Positions 7,269-16,624 are shown, counted from the first letter of the stretch. The stretch: DNA of 43,998 bases from Pseudomonadota bacterium (GCA_018241325.1 JAFEEB010000003.1:5123-49120); one strand, 5' to 3'. Notes: generated from the letters alone by a model not told the origin. A program made the numbers and translations.

Positions 7269-8089
7269 CGGTGGGGGGCACTCCCGTGCGCTGCCGCGCG
7301 CGGGGCGGGGCGAGCGCGCCAGGCGCGCCAGGCGGGCGAGCCCCACAGGCGCAGCAGGCTGCGCACGTGCCACAGCAAGGGGCGCAGGCGGCGCCGGCTG
7401 TCGCGCTGGGCCGCATGCTCGACCACGGCGGCGTCGGCGCGCACCAGGCGCCAACCGGCCTCTTGCAGGCGCAGGCACAGATCGACGTCCTCGCAATACA
7501 TGTGATAGCGCTCGTCGAAGCCATCGATCTGGGCCAAGGCGGCGCGGCGCAGCAGCAGGCAGGCGGCGTTGACCCAGTCGGGCGCCTGCCCGGCGGCCAG
7601 TTCGTGCACGCGGCCAAGCAGGTGGCGGCGCAGCAGGCGCGCGGGCGTGGGCAGCAGGCGTTCGTGATCCTGCGGATGACCGGCGGCGTCGATCTGGAGC
7701 GGATAGGCGAGGCCCGCGCGCGGCTCGGTGTCCAGCCGCTCAGCCAGCGCGGCCAGAGGGTTGCCGCGCAGGCGCAGGTCGGGGTTGAGCACGGCAAACA
7801 GCGGCTGCCCGCCGCCGGCCTGGCCGTCGAGCGCAAAGGCGCGGTTGTGGTTGGCGCCAAAGCCCAGCGGCTCGGGCGGCTGGGCGAGCAGCAGATCGAA
7901 GGGCCAGTCGTGCGCACGCCAGCGCGCGGCCCAGTCGGGCTCCGGTCGATTGAGCGTGACGATGACGCGCTTGAGCCGCGCTTCGCCCAGTGCCGCGAGT
8001 TCGCCCAGCAGGGCGTCCACCTGCGCACCATGTCCGTGACTGACGACGGAGACGGTGATGTGCGCGGGCAGCGCGGCGGGCTCGATCAT
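7265..8089 (-). CDS. Glycosyltransferase, family 2-like (probable rhamnosyltransferase)
   Basis: Cytoplasmic glycosyltransferase of 274 residues. It begins [20 protein letters not shown], the GT-A first strand; LGFGANHNRAF and FAVLNPDLRL carry the nucleotide-sugar and metal site (the NPD motif replaces a canonical DXD, as is common in rhamnosyltransferase-like members). YHMYCEDVDLCLRLQEAGW is the conserved acceptor and catalytic-base ED motif. The start ATG 8089 overlaps the rmlC stop (ATGA). Being fused by overlaps to rmlBDAC, it likely transfers rhamnose from dTDP-L-rhamnose, but the sequence does not reveal the acceptor. Confidence 0.85.
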   Translation of the reverse strand: MIEPAALPAHITVSVVSHGHGAQVDALLGELAALGEARLKRVIVTLNRPEPDWAARWRAHDWPFDLLLAQPPEPLGFGANHNRAFALDGQAGGGQPLFAVLNPDLRLRGNPLAALAERLDTEPRAGLAYPLQIDAAGHPQDHERLLPTPARLLRRHLLGRVHELAAGQAPDWVNAACLLLRRAALAQIDGFDERYHMYCEDVDLCLRLQEAGWRLVRADAAVVEHAAQRDSRRRLRPLLWHVRSLLRLWGSPAWRAWRARPAPRAAAHGSAPHR

Positions 8090-8643
8090 GGCGGCAGTTC
8101 CGCCTGCGCCAGCGGCAGGCCGGCGCGGTCCTTGGCCGACAGCAGCGGCGCGTGGATGCCATGCGCCGCCAGCGGCCACGCGATGCCGATGGTCGGGTCG
8201 TCCCAGGCGATGCAGCGCTCGTGCTCGGGCGCGTAGTAGTCGGTGGTCTTGTAGAGGAAATCGGCCGACTCGCTGAGCACCACGAAACCGTGCGCCAGGC
8301 CGGCGGGGACCCACAGCTGGCGCTGGTTCTCGGCCGTCAGCTCGACGCCGACCCAGCGCCCGAACGTGGGCGAGGCGCGGCGGATGTCCACGGCCACGTC
8401 GAACACCGCGCCGGCCGCGACGCGCACCAGCTTGCCCTGCGGCTGCCGAAGCTGGTAGTGCAGCCCGCGCAGCACGCCCCGGGCCGATCGGCTGTGGTTG
8501 TCCTGCACGAAGTCGATGTCCAGGCCGCTGACGTCGGCAAAGGTGCGGCGGTTGTAGCTCTCCATGAAGAAGCCGCGCGCGTCACCGAACACCTTGGGCT
8601 CGAGGATCAGCACGCCCTCGATCGCGGTCGCGCTCGCCTTCAT
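8086..8643 (-). CDS. rmlC: dTDP-4-dehydrorhamnose 3,5-epimerase RmlC
   Basis: Third enzyme of dTDP-L-rhamnose synthesis; epimerises C3 and C5 of dTDP-4-keto-6-deoxyglucose. The 185-residue cupin has the family signatures: [15 protein letters not shown] near the start, [18 protein letters not shown] with the catalytic His in GLHYQ, GKLVRV, the [18 protein letters not shown] strand, and [13 protein letters not shown]. The conserved Tyr lies in [13 protein letters not shown]. The start ATG 8643 overlaps rmlA as ATGA. Order B-D-A-C is a known arrangement of the rml genes. Confidence 0.96.
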   Translation of the reverse strand: MKASATAIEGVLILEPKVFGDARGFFMESYNRRTFADVSGLDIDFVQDNHSRSARGVLRGLHYQLRQPQGKLVRVAAGAVFDVAVDIRRASPTFGRWVGVELTAENQRQLWVPAGLAHGFVVLSESADFLYKTTDYYAPEHERCIAWDDPTIGIAWPLAAHGIHAPLLSAKDRAGLPLAQAELPP

Positions 8644-9539
8644 GGGCGCTGCCCCGGCGCCGGCCCGCGCAGCAGGCGCTGCAGATAGGCGCCATAGCCG
8701 CTCTTGGCCAGCGGCTGGGCCAGGCGCTCGAGCTGCGCGGCGTCGATGAAGCCGCGGCGCCAGGCGATCTCCTCGGGGCAGGCGACCTTCAGGCCCTGGC
8801 GGCGCTCGAGCGTGGCGATGAACTGGCCGGCGTCCAGCAGGCTGTCGTGCGTGCCGGTGTCCAGCCAGGCGTAGCCGCGCTGCATGATCTGCACGTTGAG
8901 CTGGCCGTGCTTGAGATAGCGTTCGTTGACGGCGGTGATTTCCAGCTCGCCGCGCGCGCTGGGCTGGATCGACTTGGCGATATCCACCACCTGGCCGTCG
9001 TAAAAATAAAGGCCGGTGACGGCGAAGTTGCTGCGCGGCTGCTGCGGCTTTTCCTCGATGCTGATGGCGCGCCCGCCGGTGTCGAACTCGACCACGCCGT
9101 AGCGCTCGGGGTCGTGCACGTGGTAGGCGAACACCGTGGCGCCTTCGCTGCGCGCGTGGGCATTGGACAGCAGCAGCTCGAAGTCGTGGCCGTAGAACAG
9201 GTTGTCGCCCAGCACCAGCGCGCTGGGCGCGCCGCCGACGAATTGCTCGCCAATGATGAAGGCCTGCGCCAGGCCGTCGGGGCTGGGCTGCACGGCGTAT
9301 TGCAGGTGGATTCCCCAGGCGCTGCCGTCGCCCAGCAGCTGCTGAAAGCGCGGCGTGTCTTGCGGCGTGCTGATGATCAGGATGTCGCGCATGCCGGCCA
9401 GCATGAGCGTGGACAGCGGGTAGTAGATCATCGGCTTGTCGTACACCGGCAGCAGTTGCTTGCTGATGGCCAAGGTGGCCGGGTGCAGGCGGGTGCCGGA
9501 GCCGCCGGCCAGGATGATGCCTTTGCGTTGGATGGTCAT
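8640..9539 (-). CDS. rmlA: Glucose-1-phosphate thymidylyltransferase RmlA
   Basis: First enzyme of the pathway: joins dTTP and glucose-1-phosphate to give dTDP-glucose. With ATG 9539 the protein has 299 residues. The N terminus [20 protein letters not shown] is the pyrophosphorylase nucleotide loop, followed by [28 protein letters not shown] and [20 protein letters not shown]. Family-typical length and motifs throughout. The start codon overlaps the rmlD stop as ATGA, so translation is probably coupled. Confidence 0.96.
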   Translation of the reverse strand: MTIQRKGIILAGGSGTRLHPATLAISKQLLPVYDKPMIYYPLSTLMLAGMRDILIISTPQDTPRFQQLLGDGSAWGIHLQYAVQPSPDGLAQAFIIGEQFVGGAPSALVLGDNLFYGHDFELLLSNAHARSEGATVFAYHVHDPERYGVVEFDTGGRAISIEEKPQQPRSNFAVTGLYFYDGQVVDIAKSIQPSARGELEITAVNERYLKHGQLNVQIMQRGYAWLDTGTHDSLLDAGQFIATLERRQGLKVACPEEIAWRRGFIDAAQLERLAQPLAKSGYGAYLQRLLRGPAPGQRP

Positions 9540-10438
9540 GGGGTTTGCAGAATTTCGCCCAGCATGCGGTTCACGCCATCTTGCCAAGGCGGCAGCGCGA
9601 GGCCGAACGCGGCGCGCAGCTTGCGCGTGTCCAGCCGCGAATTGTGCGGCCGGCGCGCCGGGGTGGGAAAGTGGCTGGTGGCCACGGGGACAACTTCAGT
9701 TGCTTTGAATTCGATAGCTGGTTGCGCTTGTCTGGCCTGCGCCAGAACGTGATTTGCATATGAAAACCAGGTCGTCTCGCCGGCCGCGGCCAAATGATAG
9801 AGGCCCGCCTTGTCCGGCGCGCGCAGCACCTGCGCGATGGCGTGGGCGCTGACGTCGGCGATCAGCTCGGCGCCGGTGGGCGCGCCCCATTGGTCGTCGA
9901 TCACCGTGAGCTGTTCGCGCTCGCGCGCTAGACGCAGCATGGTCTTGGCGAAGTTGCCGCCGCGCGCGGCGTAAACCCAGCTGGTGCGCAGGATCAGGTG
10001 CGCGCAGCCCGCTTGCACGATGGCCTGCTCGCCCGCCCGCTTGGTGCGGCCATACGCATTGAGCGGGCCGGTGGCGTCGTCCTCGTGCCAGGGCGTTTGG
10101 CCGCTGCCGTCGAACACATAGTCGGTGCCGTAGTGCACCAGCAGCGCGCCGCTGGCGGCGGCCGCGCGCGCCAGCACGGCGGGGGCCTGGGCGTTGATGC
10201 GCGCGGCCTGATCGGGCTCGGATTCGGCCCGGTCGACGGCGGTGTAGGCAGCGGCGTTGACGATGACCTGCGGCTTGACGGCTCGCACCGTTGCGGCCAG
10301 GCCGTCAAGATCGGCCAGATCGCCGCACAGGCCATCCGCGCCGTGGCGATCCAGCGCAACGAGCCGGCCCAGCGGCGCCAGGCTGCGCTGCAGCTCCCAG
10401 CCGAGCTGGCCGTTTTTGCCCAGCAGCAGGATGTTCAT
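9536..10438 (-). CDS. rmlD: dTDP-4-dehydrorhamnose reductase RmlD, with a repeat inside the coding sequence
   Basis: Final step of dTDP-L-rhamnose synthesis, an NAD(P)H-dependent reduction of the 4-keto group. The 300-residue short-chain dehydrogenase fold begins [16 protein letters not shown] (nucleotide loop), with the catalytic YGRTK and the YGTDYVFDG and [13 protein letters not shown] signatures. The start at 10438 overlaps the rmlB stop (ATGA). Odd: codons for about residues 224-249 ([19 protein letters not shown]) coincide with a copy of intergenic repeat family B at about 9691-9767, read in frame without a stop. Flanking motifs are intact, so the enzyme is probably active. Confidence 0.95.
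   Translation of the reverse strand: MNILLLGKNGQLGWELQRSLAPLGRLVALDRHGADGLCGDLADLDGLAATVRAVKPQVIVNAAAYTAVDRAESEPDQAARINAQAPAVLARAAAASGALLVHYGTDYVFDGSGQTPWHEDDATGPLNAYGRTKRAGEQAIVQAGCAHLILRTSWVYAARGGNFAKTMLRLAREREQLTVIDDQWGAPTGAELIADVSAHAIAQVLRAPDKAGLYHLAAAGETTWFSYANHVLAQARQAQPAIEFKATEVVPVATSHFPTPARRPHNSRLDTRKLRAAFGLALPPWQDGVNRMLGEILQTP
9691..9767. repeat. Repeat family B copy inside rmlD
   Basis: The plus strand reads TTGAATTCGATAGCTGGTTG, then CGCTTG, a short loop, TGCGCCAGAA and GTGATTTG, matching the copy at 36792-36856 almost position by position. Other family copies: about 15783-15843, 20764-20820, 21624-21681 and 32288-32345. Confidence 0.75.
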
Positions 10439-11505
10439 GCGCCGGCTGCCGCTCCATATTGCGTCGCCACCCAGTCGCGGTAAGCGCCCGACTGCACTTG
10501 GGCCACCCAATCGGGGTGATTGAGATACCACTGCACGGTCTTGCGGATGCCGGTCTCGAAGGTCTCGGCCGGGCGCCAGCCCAGTTCGCGCTCGATCTTG
10601 CGCGCGTCGATGGCGTAGCGGCGGTCGTGGCCGGGGCGGTCCTTGACGTGGGCGATCTGGGTGCGGTAGCTCGGGCCGCCTTCGCGCGGGCGCATCTCGT
10701 CCAGCAGGGTGCAGATGGTGTGCACGATCTCGATGTTGGGCTGTTCGTTCCAGCCGCCCACGTTGTAGGTCTGGCCGGGGCGGCCGGCCTCCAGCACGCG
10801 GCGGATGGCGCTGCAATGGTCGCCCACGTACAGCCAGTCGCGCACCTGCATGCCGTCGCCATACACCGGCAAGGGCTTGCCCGCCAGGGCGTTGGTGATC
10901 ATCAGCGGGATCAGCTTTTCGGGAAAGTGATAGGGCCCGTAATTGTTGGAACAGTTGGTGGTCAGCACCGGCAGCCCATGCGTGTGGTGCCAGGCGCGCA
11001 CCAGGTGGTCGCTGGCGGCCTTGCTGGCGCTGTAGGGGCTGTTGGGCTCGTACACGTGCTGCTCGGTGAAGGCCGGGGCGCCCGGCGCCAGGCTGCCGTA
11101 GACCTCGTCGGTGGACACGTGCAGGAAGCGGAAATCGGCCTTCTCTTTTTCGGGCAAGCCGCCCCAGTAGGCGCGCGCGGCCTCCAGCAGGCGGAAGGTG
11201 CCGACGATGTTGGTGTCGATGAAGTCGCCGGCGCCGTGAATGGAGCGATCGACGTGGCTCTCGGCCGCGAAGTGCACGATGGCGCGCGGCTGGTGCTCGG
11301 CCAGCAGCCGGCCCACCAGGGCGCTGTCGCCCACATCGCCCTGCACGAAGACGTGGCGCGCATCGCCCTGCAGCGCCGCCAAGTTGGCCCGGTTGCCGGC
11401 GTAGGTGAGCTTGTCGAGGTTGAGCACCGCCTCTTGCGAGCCGGCCAGCCAGTCCAGCACGAAGTTGCTGCCGATGAAACCGGCGCCGCCGGTGACGAGA
11501 ATCAT
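10435..11505 (-). CDS. rmlB: dTDP-glucose 4,6-dehydratase RmlB
   Basis: Second enzyme of the pathway; converts dTDP-glucose to dTDP-4-keto-6-deoxyglucose with bound NAD. From ATG 11505 the protein has 356 residues, the family size. Visible motifs: [15 protein letters not shown] (nucleotide loop), [21 protein letters not shown] with the Thr-Asp-Glu catalytic set, the [12 protein letters not shown] catalytic Tyr-Lys pair, and [24 protein letters not shown] precedes the ATG by a few bases. It is the first gene of rmlBDAC-GT-acyltransferase; the promoter must lie in the 158-bp gap shared with the divergent phasin gene. Confidence 0.96.
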   Translation of the reverse strand: MILVTGGAGFIGSNFVLDWLAGSQEAVLNLDKLTYAGNRANLAALQGDARHVFVQGDVGDSALVGRLLAEHQPRAIVHFAAESHVDRSIHGAGDFIDTNIVGTFRLLEAARAYWGGLPEKEKADFRFLHVSTDEVYGSLAPGAPAFTEQHVYEPNSPYSASKAASDHLVRAWHHTHGLPVLTTNCSNNYGPYHFPEKLIPLMITNALAGKPLPVYGDGMQVRDWLYVGDHCSAIRRVLEAGRPGQTYNVGGWNEQPNIEIVHTICTLLDEMRPREGGPSYRTQIAHVKDRPGHDRRYAIDARKIERELGWRPAETFETGIRKTVQWYLNHPDWVAQVQSGAYRDWVATQYGAAAGA

Positions 11506-11663
11506 GAATGGGCCCTCCAGCCTGAGTCTGCGCGCATGACCACGCATGGACGCCATGGGCACGCCGTGTACGAAGCCTGTCATTATTTCATGCAAGACCC
11601 CGGCGTCCGTAACCGCTACAGTGTGGCCTGCAACCCCATTTGCTGCTTTCTCAAGCGTTCGCC

Positions 11664-12152
11664 ATGGCCGTCAAACCCCGCAAAAACACACCCCCGCCCG
11701 CCGCGTCGCCCGGGCCCGCGAAAGCTGGCGCGCCCCTGCACGCCCCCACGCACAACATCTGGCTGGCGGGCCTGGGCGCGCTGGCCAGCGCCCAGGCCAA
11801 CGCGCAAGCCGAGGGCGCCAAGGCCTTCGAGTCGCTGGTGGAGCAAGGCCTGGCGATGCAGGCGCGATCGCAAAAGCTGGCCAAGGAGCAATGGGCCGAA
11901 GCCGCGCAGCGCATGGGCAGCCTGACCGTCGAAGCCGGCGGCGCGGCCGGCTCCTGGGACCGCCTGGGCGGCATCTTCGAAGGTCGCGTGGCGCGCGCAC
12001 TGGCCAGCATGGGCATGCCGACCGTCGCGGAGATCGCCGCCCTGACCCGCCGCGTCGAAGCCCTGGAGCAAGCGCTGGCCGAGCGCACCCCGGCGCACGC
12101 CGCACCGGCCGAGCCTGCCGCCGCGCGCCGCAAGCCCCGCCCTGCCCGTTGA
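11664..12152 (+). CDS. Polyhydroxyalkanoate granule-associated protein (PhaF/PhaI-type phasin)
   Basis: Small amphipathic protein of 162 residues expected to coat polyhydroxyalkanoate granules. The diagnostic block [21 protein letters not shown] followed by [10 protein letters not shown] matches the poly-granule-associated phasin family, with an Ala/Glu/Gln-rich helical region to about residue 100. A short coiled coil comes near the C terminus ([20 protein letters not shown]), then a basic Ala/Pro/Arg/Lys tail suited to DNA or polymer contact, as in PhaF. ATG 11664 (MAVKPRKN) is preferred to the upstream TTG at 11640. No clear ribosome site. No pha synthase gene is in the window. Confidence 0.82.
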   Translation: MAVKPRKNTPPPAASPGPAKAGAPLHAPTHNIWLAGLGALASAQANAQAEGAKAFESLVEQGLAMQARSQKLAKEQWAEAAQRMGSLTVEAGGAAGSWDRLGGIFEGRVARALASMGMPTVAEIAALTRRVEALEQALAERTPAHAAPAEPAAARRKPRPAR

Positions 12153-12183
12153 ATCCCTTGCCCGCGCTTGCTGCGCCCTTGCC

Positions 12184-13359
12184 TTGAGTCTTGCCCTTGC
12201 CTCTCCCGCGTTCGGGCCGTCGTCCCGGCGCCAGCTGCTGGCGGTCACCTTGCTGGTCGTGCTGCTTCACGCCCTGCTCTTGTTCGGGCTGCCGCGCCTG
12301 GGGCGGATCGTGAGCGCGGGCCAAAACACGCCAGCGTTCGAGACGCGCCTGATCGCCCCGCCTGCACCAACGCCCGCCGACACCCCGCGCGCGCCCGAAG
12401 CGCCGCCCGCCCCCGCGCCGCCACCCGCCCCGGCGGCCAAGCGGGCCCCCGTCGATCGCACGCCAGCGCGCCCCAGGCCCTCCAGCAAGCCACGGCCCGC
12501 ACCCGCCGGCGCCGACACGGCCACGCCAGCCGAGCCCAGCCTGTTTACCGTCAAGTCCCCGGTGGGCTTCGGCGGCGGATCGCTTGCGGTCGCCATCACC
12601 CCACCGCTGTCGGACACCCAGGCGGACGTCGTCCTGGCCTTCGAGCAGGCGCAGGACGGGGCGCCGCCGGTGCGCATCCCGCGCGCATCCTGGCTGAGTT
12701 ATCAAACCACCGGCGTCATCGGCGGGCAGCCCCTGGACACCACGACCACCCTGAACTGGCGCCAGGACGGCCGATGGTATGACGCCGAGTGGCGCCTGTT
12801 CACCAACCAGACCGGCGACCGCACGCGCATCACCACCGGCTTGCTGACGCCGCAAGGCCTGGCCCCGGTGTCGGCCCGGTTGGGCTACGAAAGCGTGCCC
12901 TCGCGCTTTGACTACGACGCGCGCAGGGTCCACTTTGGTGCCAGCGACACCAGCGCGCGCCTGAAGCCCGGGATGCAGGACCGGGTGGGCGCGCTGCTGC
13001 AACTGGGCAGCCTGCTGGCGGGCGATCCGGCGCGCTACCCCCAGGGCAGCGTCATCGAGATGCCCGCCGCGCATGAGCGCGGACCCGGACAGTGGCGTTT
13101 CGCGGTGCTGGCCGACGAAGACGTCAGCGTGCTGGGCGGCAAAAGCGTGCCCACCGTGCGCCTGCTGCACACCCCGGATGACGCGCAGGACGCGCGCATC
13201 GAGGTTTGGCTGGGCCGCTCGCTCGACTACCTGCCGGCGCGGCTGACGATCACCGAGCCCAACGGCGATCGCGTGGACTCGACGTTGAGCACCGCCATCG
13301 CCCAGCCAACCCCCACCCCCAGCGCCGCCACCGCCGTGCCGGTCACGCCGCCCCGCTGA
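12184..13359 (+). CDS. DUF3108-family protein, probably anchored in the inner membrane
   Basis: A 391-residue protein of unknown function. One membrane segment (about 16-33, LLAVTLLVVLLHALLLFGL) is followed by a Pro/Ala-rich linker (50-115) reminiscent of TonB/TolA architecture. A beta-rich DUF3108-like domain (about 130-370) has repeated YQTTG, LNWRQDGRWYDAEW and RVDSTL features, suggesting a periplasmic location. No ATG is available near the start, so TTG at 12184 is assumed; the start is uncertain. It lies 31 bp after the phasin gene and 5 bp before the TetR gene, so the three may be cotranscribed. Confidence 0.72.
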   Translation: MSLALASPAFGPSSRRQLLAVTLLVVLLHALLLFGLPRLGRIVSAGQNTPAFETRLIAPPAPTPADTPRAPEAPPAPAPPPAPAAKRAPVDRTPARPRPSSKPRPAPAGADTATPAEPSLFTVKSPVGFGGGSLAVAITPPLSDTQADVVLAFEQAQDGAPPVRIPRASWLSYQTTGVIGGQPLDTTTTLNWRQDGRWYDAEWRLFTNQTGDRTRITTGLLTPQGLAPVSARLGYESVPSRFDYDARRVHFGASDTSARLKPGMQDRVGALLQLGSLLAGDPARYPQGSVIEMPAAHERGPGQWRFAVLADEDVSVLGGKSVPTVRLLHTPDDAQDARIEVWLGRSLDYLPARLTITEPNGDRVDSTLSTAIAQPTPTPSAATAVPVTPPR

Positions 13360-13364
13360 ACGCC

Positions 13365-14054
13365 ATGACCCGCAAGGCGCCCCGTCGCACCGCCGAGCGC
13401 ATCCTGGTTGCGGCGCTGGAGCTGTTCAACCGCTTTGGCGAGCCCAACGCCTCCACCTCGATGATCGCCGCCGAGCTGCGCATCAGCCCGGGCAACCTGT
13501 ACTACCACTACCCGTCCAAGGACGAGCTGATCAACACGCTGTTCGACCAATACGACCACGGCGTGACGGAGCTGCTGGCGGCGGCCCAAGACGTGCGCGA
13601 CGTCGAGGACGCGTGGTTTTTCCTGCACTCGCTGTTTGAGCTGATCTGGCAGTACCGCTTTTTCTACCGCGACCTCAACCACCTGCTGTCGCGCAACCGC
13701 CATCTGGAGACGCACTTTCCGGCCCTCCTCATGCGCAAGAAGGCGGCGCTGCGGCACGTGCTGGACCACTTGCGCGCCGACGCATCGGCGGCCACCCCCG
13801 ACAAGCCCGCGGCAGCCGATCTCGAGCGTCGCCAGGACGCCATTGCCGCCAGCATGGTGGTGGTGCTGACCTACTGGCTGAGCTACGAATACGTGTTGCA
13901 GCCGCGCAGCGCGATGGAGCCGGAAAACGCCCAAGACGCGCTGCTGCGCGGCGCCTACCACGTCATGAGCCTGCTGTTGCCACACCTCGATGATGGCGCG
14001 CGCATGCACCTGCAAGCGCTGCTGCAGGCCTATCAGGCGCCGTCCTTGCCGTAG
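13365..14054 (+). CDS. TetR/AcrR-family transcriptional regulator
   Basis: One-component repressor of 229 residues. The N-terminal helix-turn-helix is clear: ERILVAALELFNRFGEPNAS, TSMIAAELRISPGNLYYHYP, then SKDELINTLFDQY. The C-terminal ligand domain is helical with a long aromatic stretch (WFFLHSLFELIWQYRFFYRD) that could form a hydrophobic pocket; the ligand is unknown. The start ATG 13365 lies 5 bp after the DUF3108 gene. Its 3' end overlaps the converging acyltransferase gene by 22 bp. In an acyl-CoA-rich neighbourhood a fatty-acyl ligand is plausible, but this is inference. Confidence 0.88.
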   Translation: MTRKAPRRTAERILVAALELFNRFGEPNASTSMIAAELRISPGNLYYHYPSKDELINTLFDQYDHGVTELLAAAQDVRDVEDAWFFLHSLFELIWQYRFFYRDLNHLLSRNRHLETHFPALLMRKKAALRHVLDHLRADASAATPDKPAAADLERRQDAIAASMVVVLTYWLSYEYVLQPRSAMEPENAQDALLRGAYHVMSLLLPHLDDGARMHLQALLQAYQAPSLP

Positions 14055-15118
14055 CCCAGACGGCACGCCAGCCGTCGCCCGGCCCCGATGGCCGGCTGCT
14101 CCACCCAACGCACCAACCCGCCGCACACCCCCAGCAAGGCCAGCAGCGCCACCCCTTGCGCCACCGCAGCGCCCGTGCCGGCCCAAGCGGCCGCGTTGCG
14201 AAGCCAGTCGAACATCCAGGAGTGCAGCAAATACACCGCGTAGGTCAGCCCTGACCACCAGAGCACCGCTGCGCTCACGGGCAGCCAGCGCCGCGATACC
14301 CACAGCACCACGAACAAGGCCACGGCGCGTTGCGCGAACCACGCATCCAACCAGCGCGGCTGCCACGCCTGCAGGCCGCGATCGTGCAGCACGAACACCA
14401 GCAACCCGAACGCCGCCAGCGTGACCCAACCCATCACCCGGTGCTCGGTCAGCCAGAGCACCGAACCCAGCAGCAGGAATGGAAAGTACAGCGTCCCATA
14501 GCCACGCGTCCATTCCTGGTGCGTCGGCCATGGGCCCTGCCAGAACAAGCCGACGACCACGGCGGCATATACCGCAGGCAGCAAAACGCCTTGGCGCCAA
14601 CGCACGGCGCCGCAGGCCTGCAACACCGCCATGAACACGTAAAAACCCACTTCCATGCGCAGCGTCCACTCCACCCCGCCCAGCGCATACGGTGTGCCCG
14701 TCCAGTCGCCGATCAGCAGCAGCTGTGGCCCCAGTTCGTGCCAGTCGGGGCGCTTGCCCATGACCCACAGGCCAGCGGCCTCCAGCAGCACCGCCGTGAC
14801 GTAAAGCGGGTAGATGCGAAACACCCGCTTGACCAGAAACTCCGCCGTGCGCTCGCGTTGCAGCACCTGGGTGATGACGTAGCCCGACACCAGAAAAAAC
14901 ACCAGCACGCCCACCCCGCCGCCCTGCACCCAGGGCCAAGCCAGGCGCGCCGCGCAGTGCCCGAGCGCCGCGGGATCGGCCATGGCGGCTTGCAGCGGCT
15001 CGGCAAACTTGTGACCGACCAGCACACTGACGAAGGCGAAGATGCGCAGGTAGTCCAGAAACACCACGCGCCGCGCGTCGCCGCGCGCGAAGGAGAAGGG
15101 ACGGGAGGCCGAGGTCAT
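14033..15118 (-). CDS. Second acyltransferase 3 family membrane protein
   Basis: A 361-residue polytopic protein of the same broad family as the one at 6063-7268. The N-terminal FLDYLRIFAFVSVLVGHKF carries the conserved D, R and H, VLVFFLVSGYVITQVL is the second signature helix, and about ten hydrophobic segments follow. It ends in a short cytoplasmic basic tail. It probably acylates a surface sugar. It stands alone between the TetR gene (3' overlap of 22 bp) and the divergently oriented acyl-CoA-binding protein gene, so no pathway can be assigned. Confidence 0.83.
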   Translation of the reverse strand: MTSASRPFSFARGDARRVVFLDYLRIFAFVSVLVGHKFAEPLQAAMADPAALGHCAARLAWPWVQGGGVGVLVFFLVSGYVITQVLQRERTAEFLVKRVFRIYPLYVTAVLLEAAGLWVMGKRPDWHELGPQLLLIGDWTGTPYALGGVEWTLRMEVGFYVFMAVLQACGAVRWRQGVLLPAVYAAVVVGLFWQGPWPTHQEWTRGYGTLYFPFLLLGSVLWLTEHRVMGWVTLAAFGLLVFVLHDRGLQAWQPRWLDAWFAQRAVALFVVLWVSRRWLPVSAAVLWWSGLTYAVYLLHSWMFDWLRNAAAWAGTGAAVAQGVALLALLGVCGGLVRWVEQPAIGAGRRLACRLGYGKDGA

Positions 15119-15194
15119 CGCCCGGCGATTATCCCGAGTCGCCCGTGCGGCACGCTACCATGCGCACCCCGCCCACTCTGGCACGCGAGCCCTC

Positions 15195-15449
15195 ATGTCC
15201 GACCTCAAAACCCGCTTCGACCAGGCCTTTGCCGACTCGCAAAAGCTGACCACCCGCCCCGACAACGCCACGCTGCTCAAGCTGTATGCCGCCTACAAGC
15301 AGGCCACCGAGGGCGACAACGAGCGCGACAAACCGGGCTTTGCCGACCTGGTGGCGCGCGCCAAGTGGGACGCGTGGAAGAAGCTCGAGGGCACGTCCAG
15401 CGAGGACGCGATGCAGCAGTACCTCGATCTGTTCGCAACGCTGCGCTGA
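15195..15449 (+). CDS. Acyl-CoA-binding protein
   Basis: Small cytosolic four-helix protein of 84 residues that binds medium- and long-chain acyl-CoA. The sequence has the whole family pattern: FDQAFADSQKL, then LLKLYAAYKQATEGDN, KPGFADLVARAKWDAWKKLEG and a C-terminal DAMQQYLDLF. The conserved YxxYKQAT, KWDAWK and Tyr residues are the ligand-contacting positions known for this family. Bacterial copies are patchily distributed and common in Burkholderiales. It fits the acyl-CoA theme of the window; an immediate partner gene is not evident. It converges on the aminopeptidase gene with 44 bp between stops. Confidence 0.95.
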   Translation: MSDLKTRFDQAFADSQKLTTRPDNATLLKLYAAYKQATEGDNERDKPGFADLVARAKWDAWKKLEGTSSEDAMQQYLDLFATLR

Positions 15450-15493
15450 GCCGTTCCGCGCCCGAGCGGCCGAGCGACCGAGGCCAGCGCCCA

Positions 15494-16624
15494 TCAATCG
15501 GCGCGCTGCACCGCCGCCGCCGTGAGCGCGCGCATGCGCGCATCGCGCTCGGCCGCAGGCAGCGCCGCCAGCTGCTGCACGGCCGCGTGAAAGCGCGGCC
15601 AATCGCGGCCCTGCTGCGCAAACAGCGCCTCGAAGCCCGGCACCCATTCGTCGTACGCCGCCTGCAGGGCGAAGCTGGCGTTGTTGGCGTGCGCCACCCA
15701 GGCGTCGTAGCCGTCGTAGGGCATGCCGGCGGCGGCCCAGCGTGCCTTGAGCGCCTGGTAGCGCTGGCGAAAGCGCGCCATTGCTTCTGTTTTGAGAGCT
15801 AGCAGCGCAGGCTCCGACAGCCCATCCTGGCCTTTCTGTTCATAAACGGCGGCCAGCTCGGCGCGCGTGGCGCGCGTCAGCGCGCGAAACGCCTGCTGGT
15901 GCGCCTGCCAGCGCTCGTCGGCGCCGCGGGCCGCGTCGTCGGCGTGCCCGGCCAGCCACTGCGCGGCGCCCAGGCGGCCCACCGCCGTGGCGTAGGACTC
16001 GTTGAACATGGTGTCGCCCTTGGCATACACGCGCTGGTGCGCCAGCTCGTGAAACAGGATGCGCGCCAGCGCTCCCGCGGGCCAGGCGATGATGGTGGAC
16101 ACCAGCGGATCGCCGCCGGCCCAGTTCATCCAGCCCAGGGTGGAGTACGCCGGCACGCCGTACACCGTCACCTCCAGCCCGTCCTGCGCGCGCAACTCGG
16201 CCGCCAGCGCTTGCGCCGCGGCCTCGTCGTAGTAGCCCCGGTAGCCCACGCAGCCCAGCACCGGAAAGCACCAGCGCTTGAGCGTGAGCGAGTCCACCGG
16301 CGCGGCGGCCACGTTCCACACGGCGGCGGCGCGATGCAGGTCGGCGTAGCCGTGGTAGCTGGCGTTGTCGGGCAAATCCAGCGCGGTCACGGCATAGGCG
16401 CGCAGGCGCTGGGCCAGCTCCAGCCGGGCCTTCAGGACGGCGGGCGTGGCCGGGTCGCGCAGCCAGTCGCCGATGGGGCGTGCCGCGTGCATCAGCGCCA
16501 GGTGGCCCTGCACCGCCTGGGCGTAGTAGCCGATCGTGCTGCATCCGGCCAGCGCCGCGGCGGCCAGCAGCAGCAGCGCGCGCCGCCCCAAGTTGCGCCA
16601 GAAGAAAGCAAAAACAACCGTCAT
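15494..16624 (-). CDS. Putative lipoprotein aminopeptidase (zinc-dependent), containing a repeat
   Basis: Predicted outer-membrane lipoprotein of 376 residues: the signal RALLLLAAAALAGC has a lipobox with Cys28, and Ser at +2 favours the outer membrane. HELAHQRVY at 191-199 is a zinc-protease HExxH motif, and NESYATAVG shortly after supplies a candidate third ligand (Glu209). The arrangement matches the predicted aminopeptidase family of COG4324 type. The start ATG at 16624 is taken because the signal peptide begins there; the open frame upstream is antisense to the M20 gene. Residues about 262-281 (YEQKGQDGLSEPALLALKTE) are encoded by a segment resembling repeat family B at 15783-15843. Confidence 0.82.
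   Translation of the reverse strand: MTVVFAFFWRNLGRRALLLLAAAALAGCSTIGYYAQAVQGHLALMHAARPIGDWLRDPATPAVLKARLELAQRLRAYAVTALDLPDNASYHGYADLHRAAAVWNVAAAPVDSLTLKRWCFPVLGCVGYRGYYDEAAAQALAAELRAQDGLEVTVYGVPAYSTLGWMNWAGGDPLVSTIIAWPAGALARILFHELAHQRVYAKGDTMFNESYATAVGRLGAAQWLAGHADDAARGADERWQAHQQAFRALTRATRAELAAVYEQKGQDGLSEPALLALKTEAMARFRQRYQALKARWAAAGMPYDGYDAWVAHANNASFALQAAYDEWVPGFEALFAQQGRDWPRFHAAVQQLAALPAAERDARMRALTAAAVQRAD
15783..15843. repeat. Probable repeat family B copy inside the aminopeptidase gene
   Basis: Plus-strand TGTTTTGAGAGCTAGCAGCG, then CAGGCTCC, resembles the TTTGATAGCTGC-TAGCGC start of family B, and it ends in a TTCATAAA tail. It is more diverged than the other copies. It is read without a stop in the minus-strand gene. 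Confidence 0.5.
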
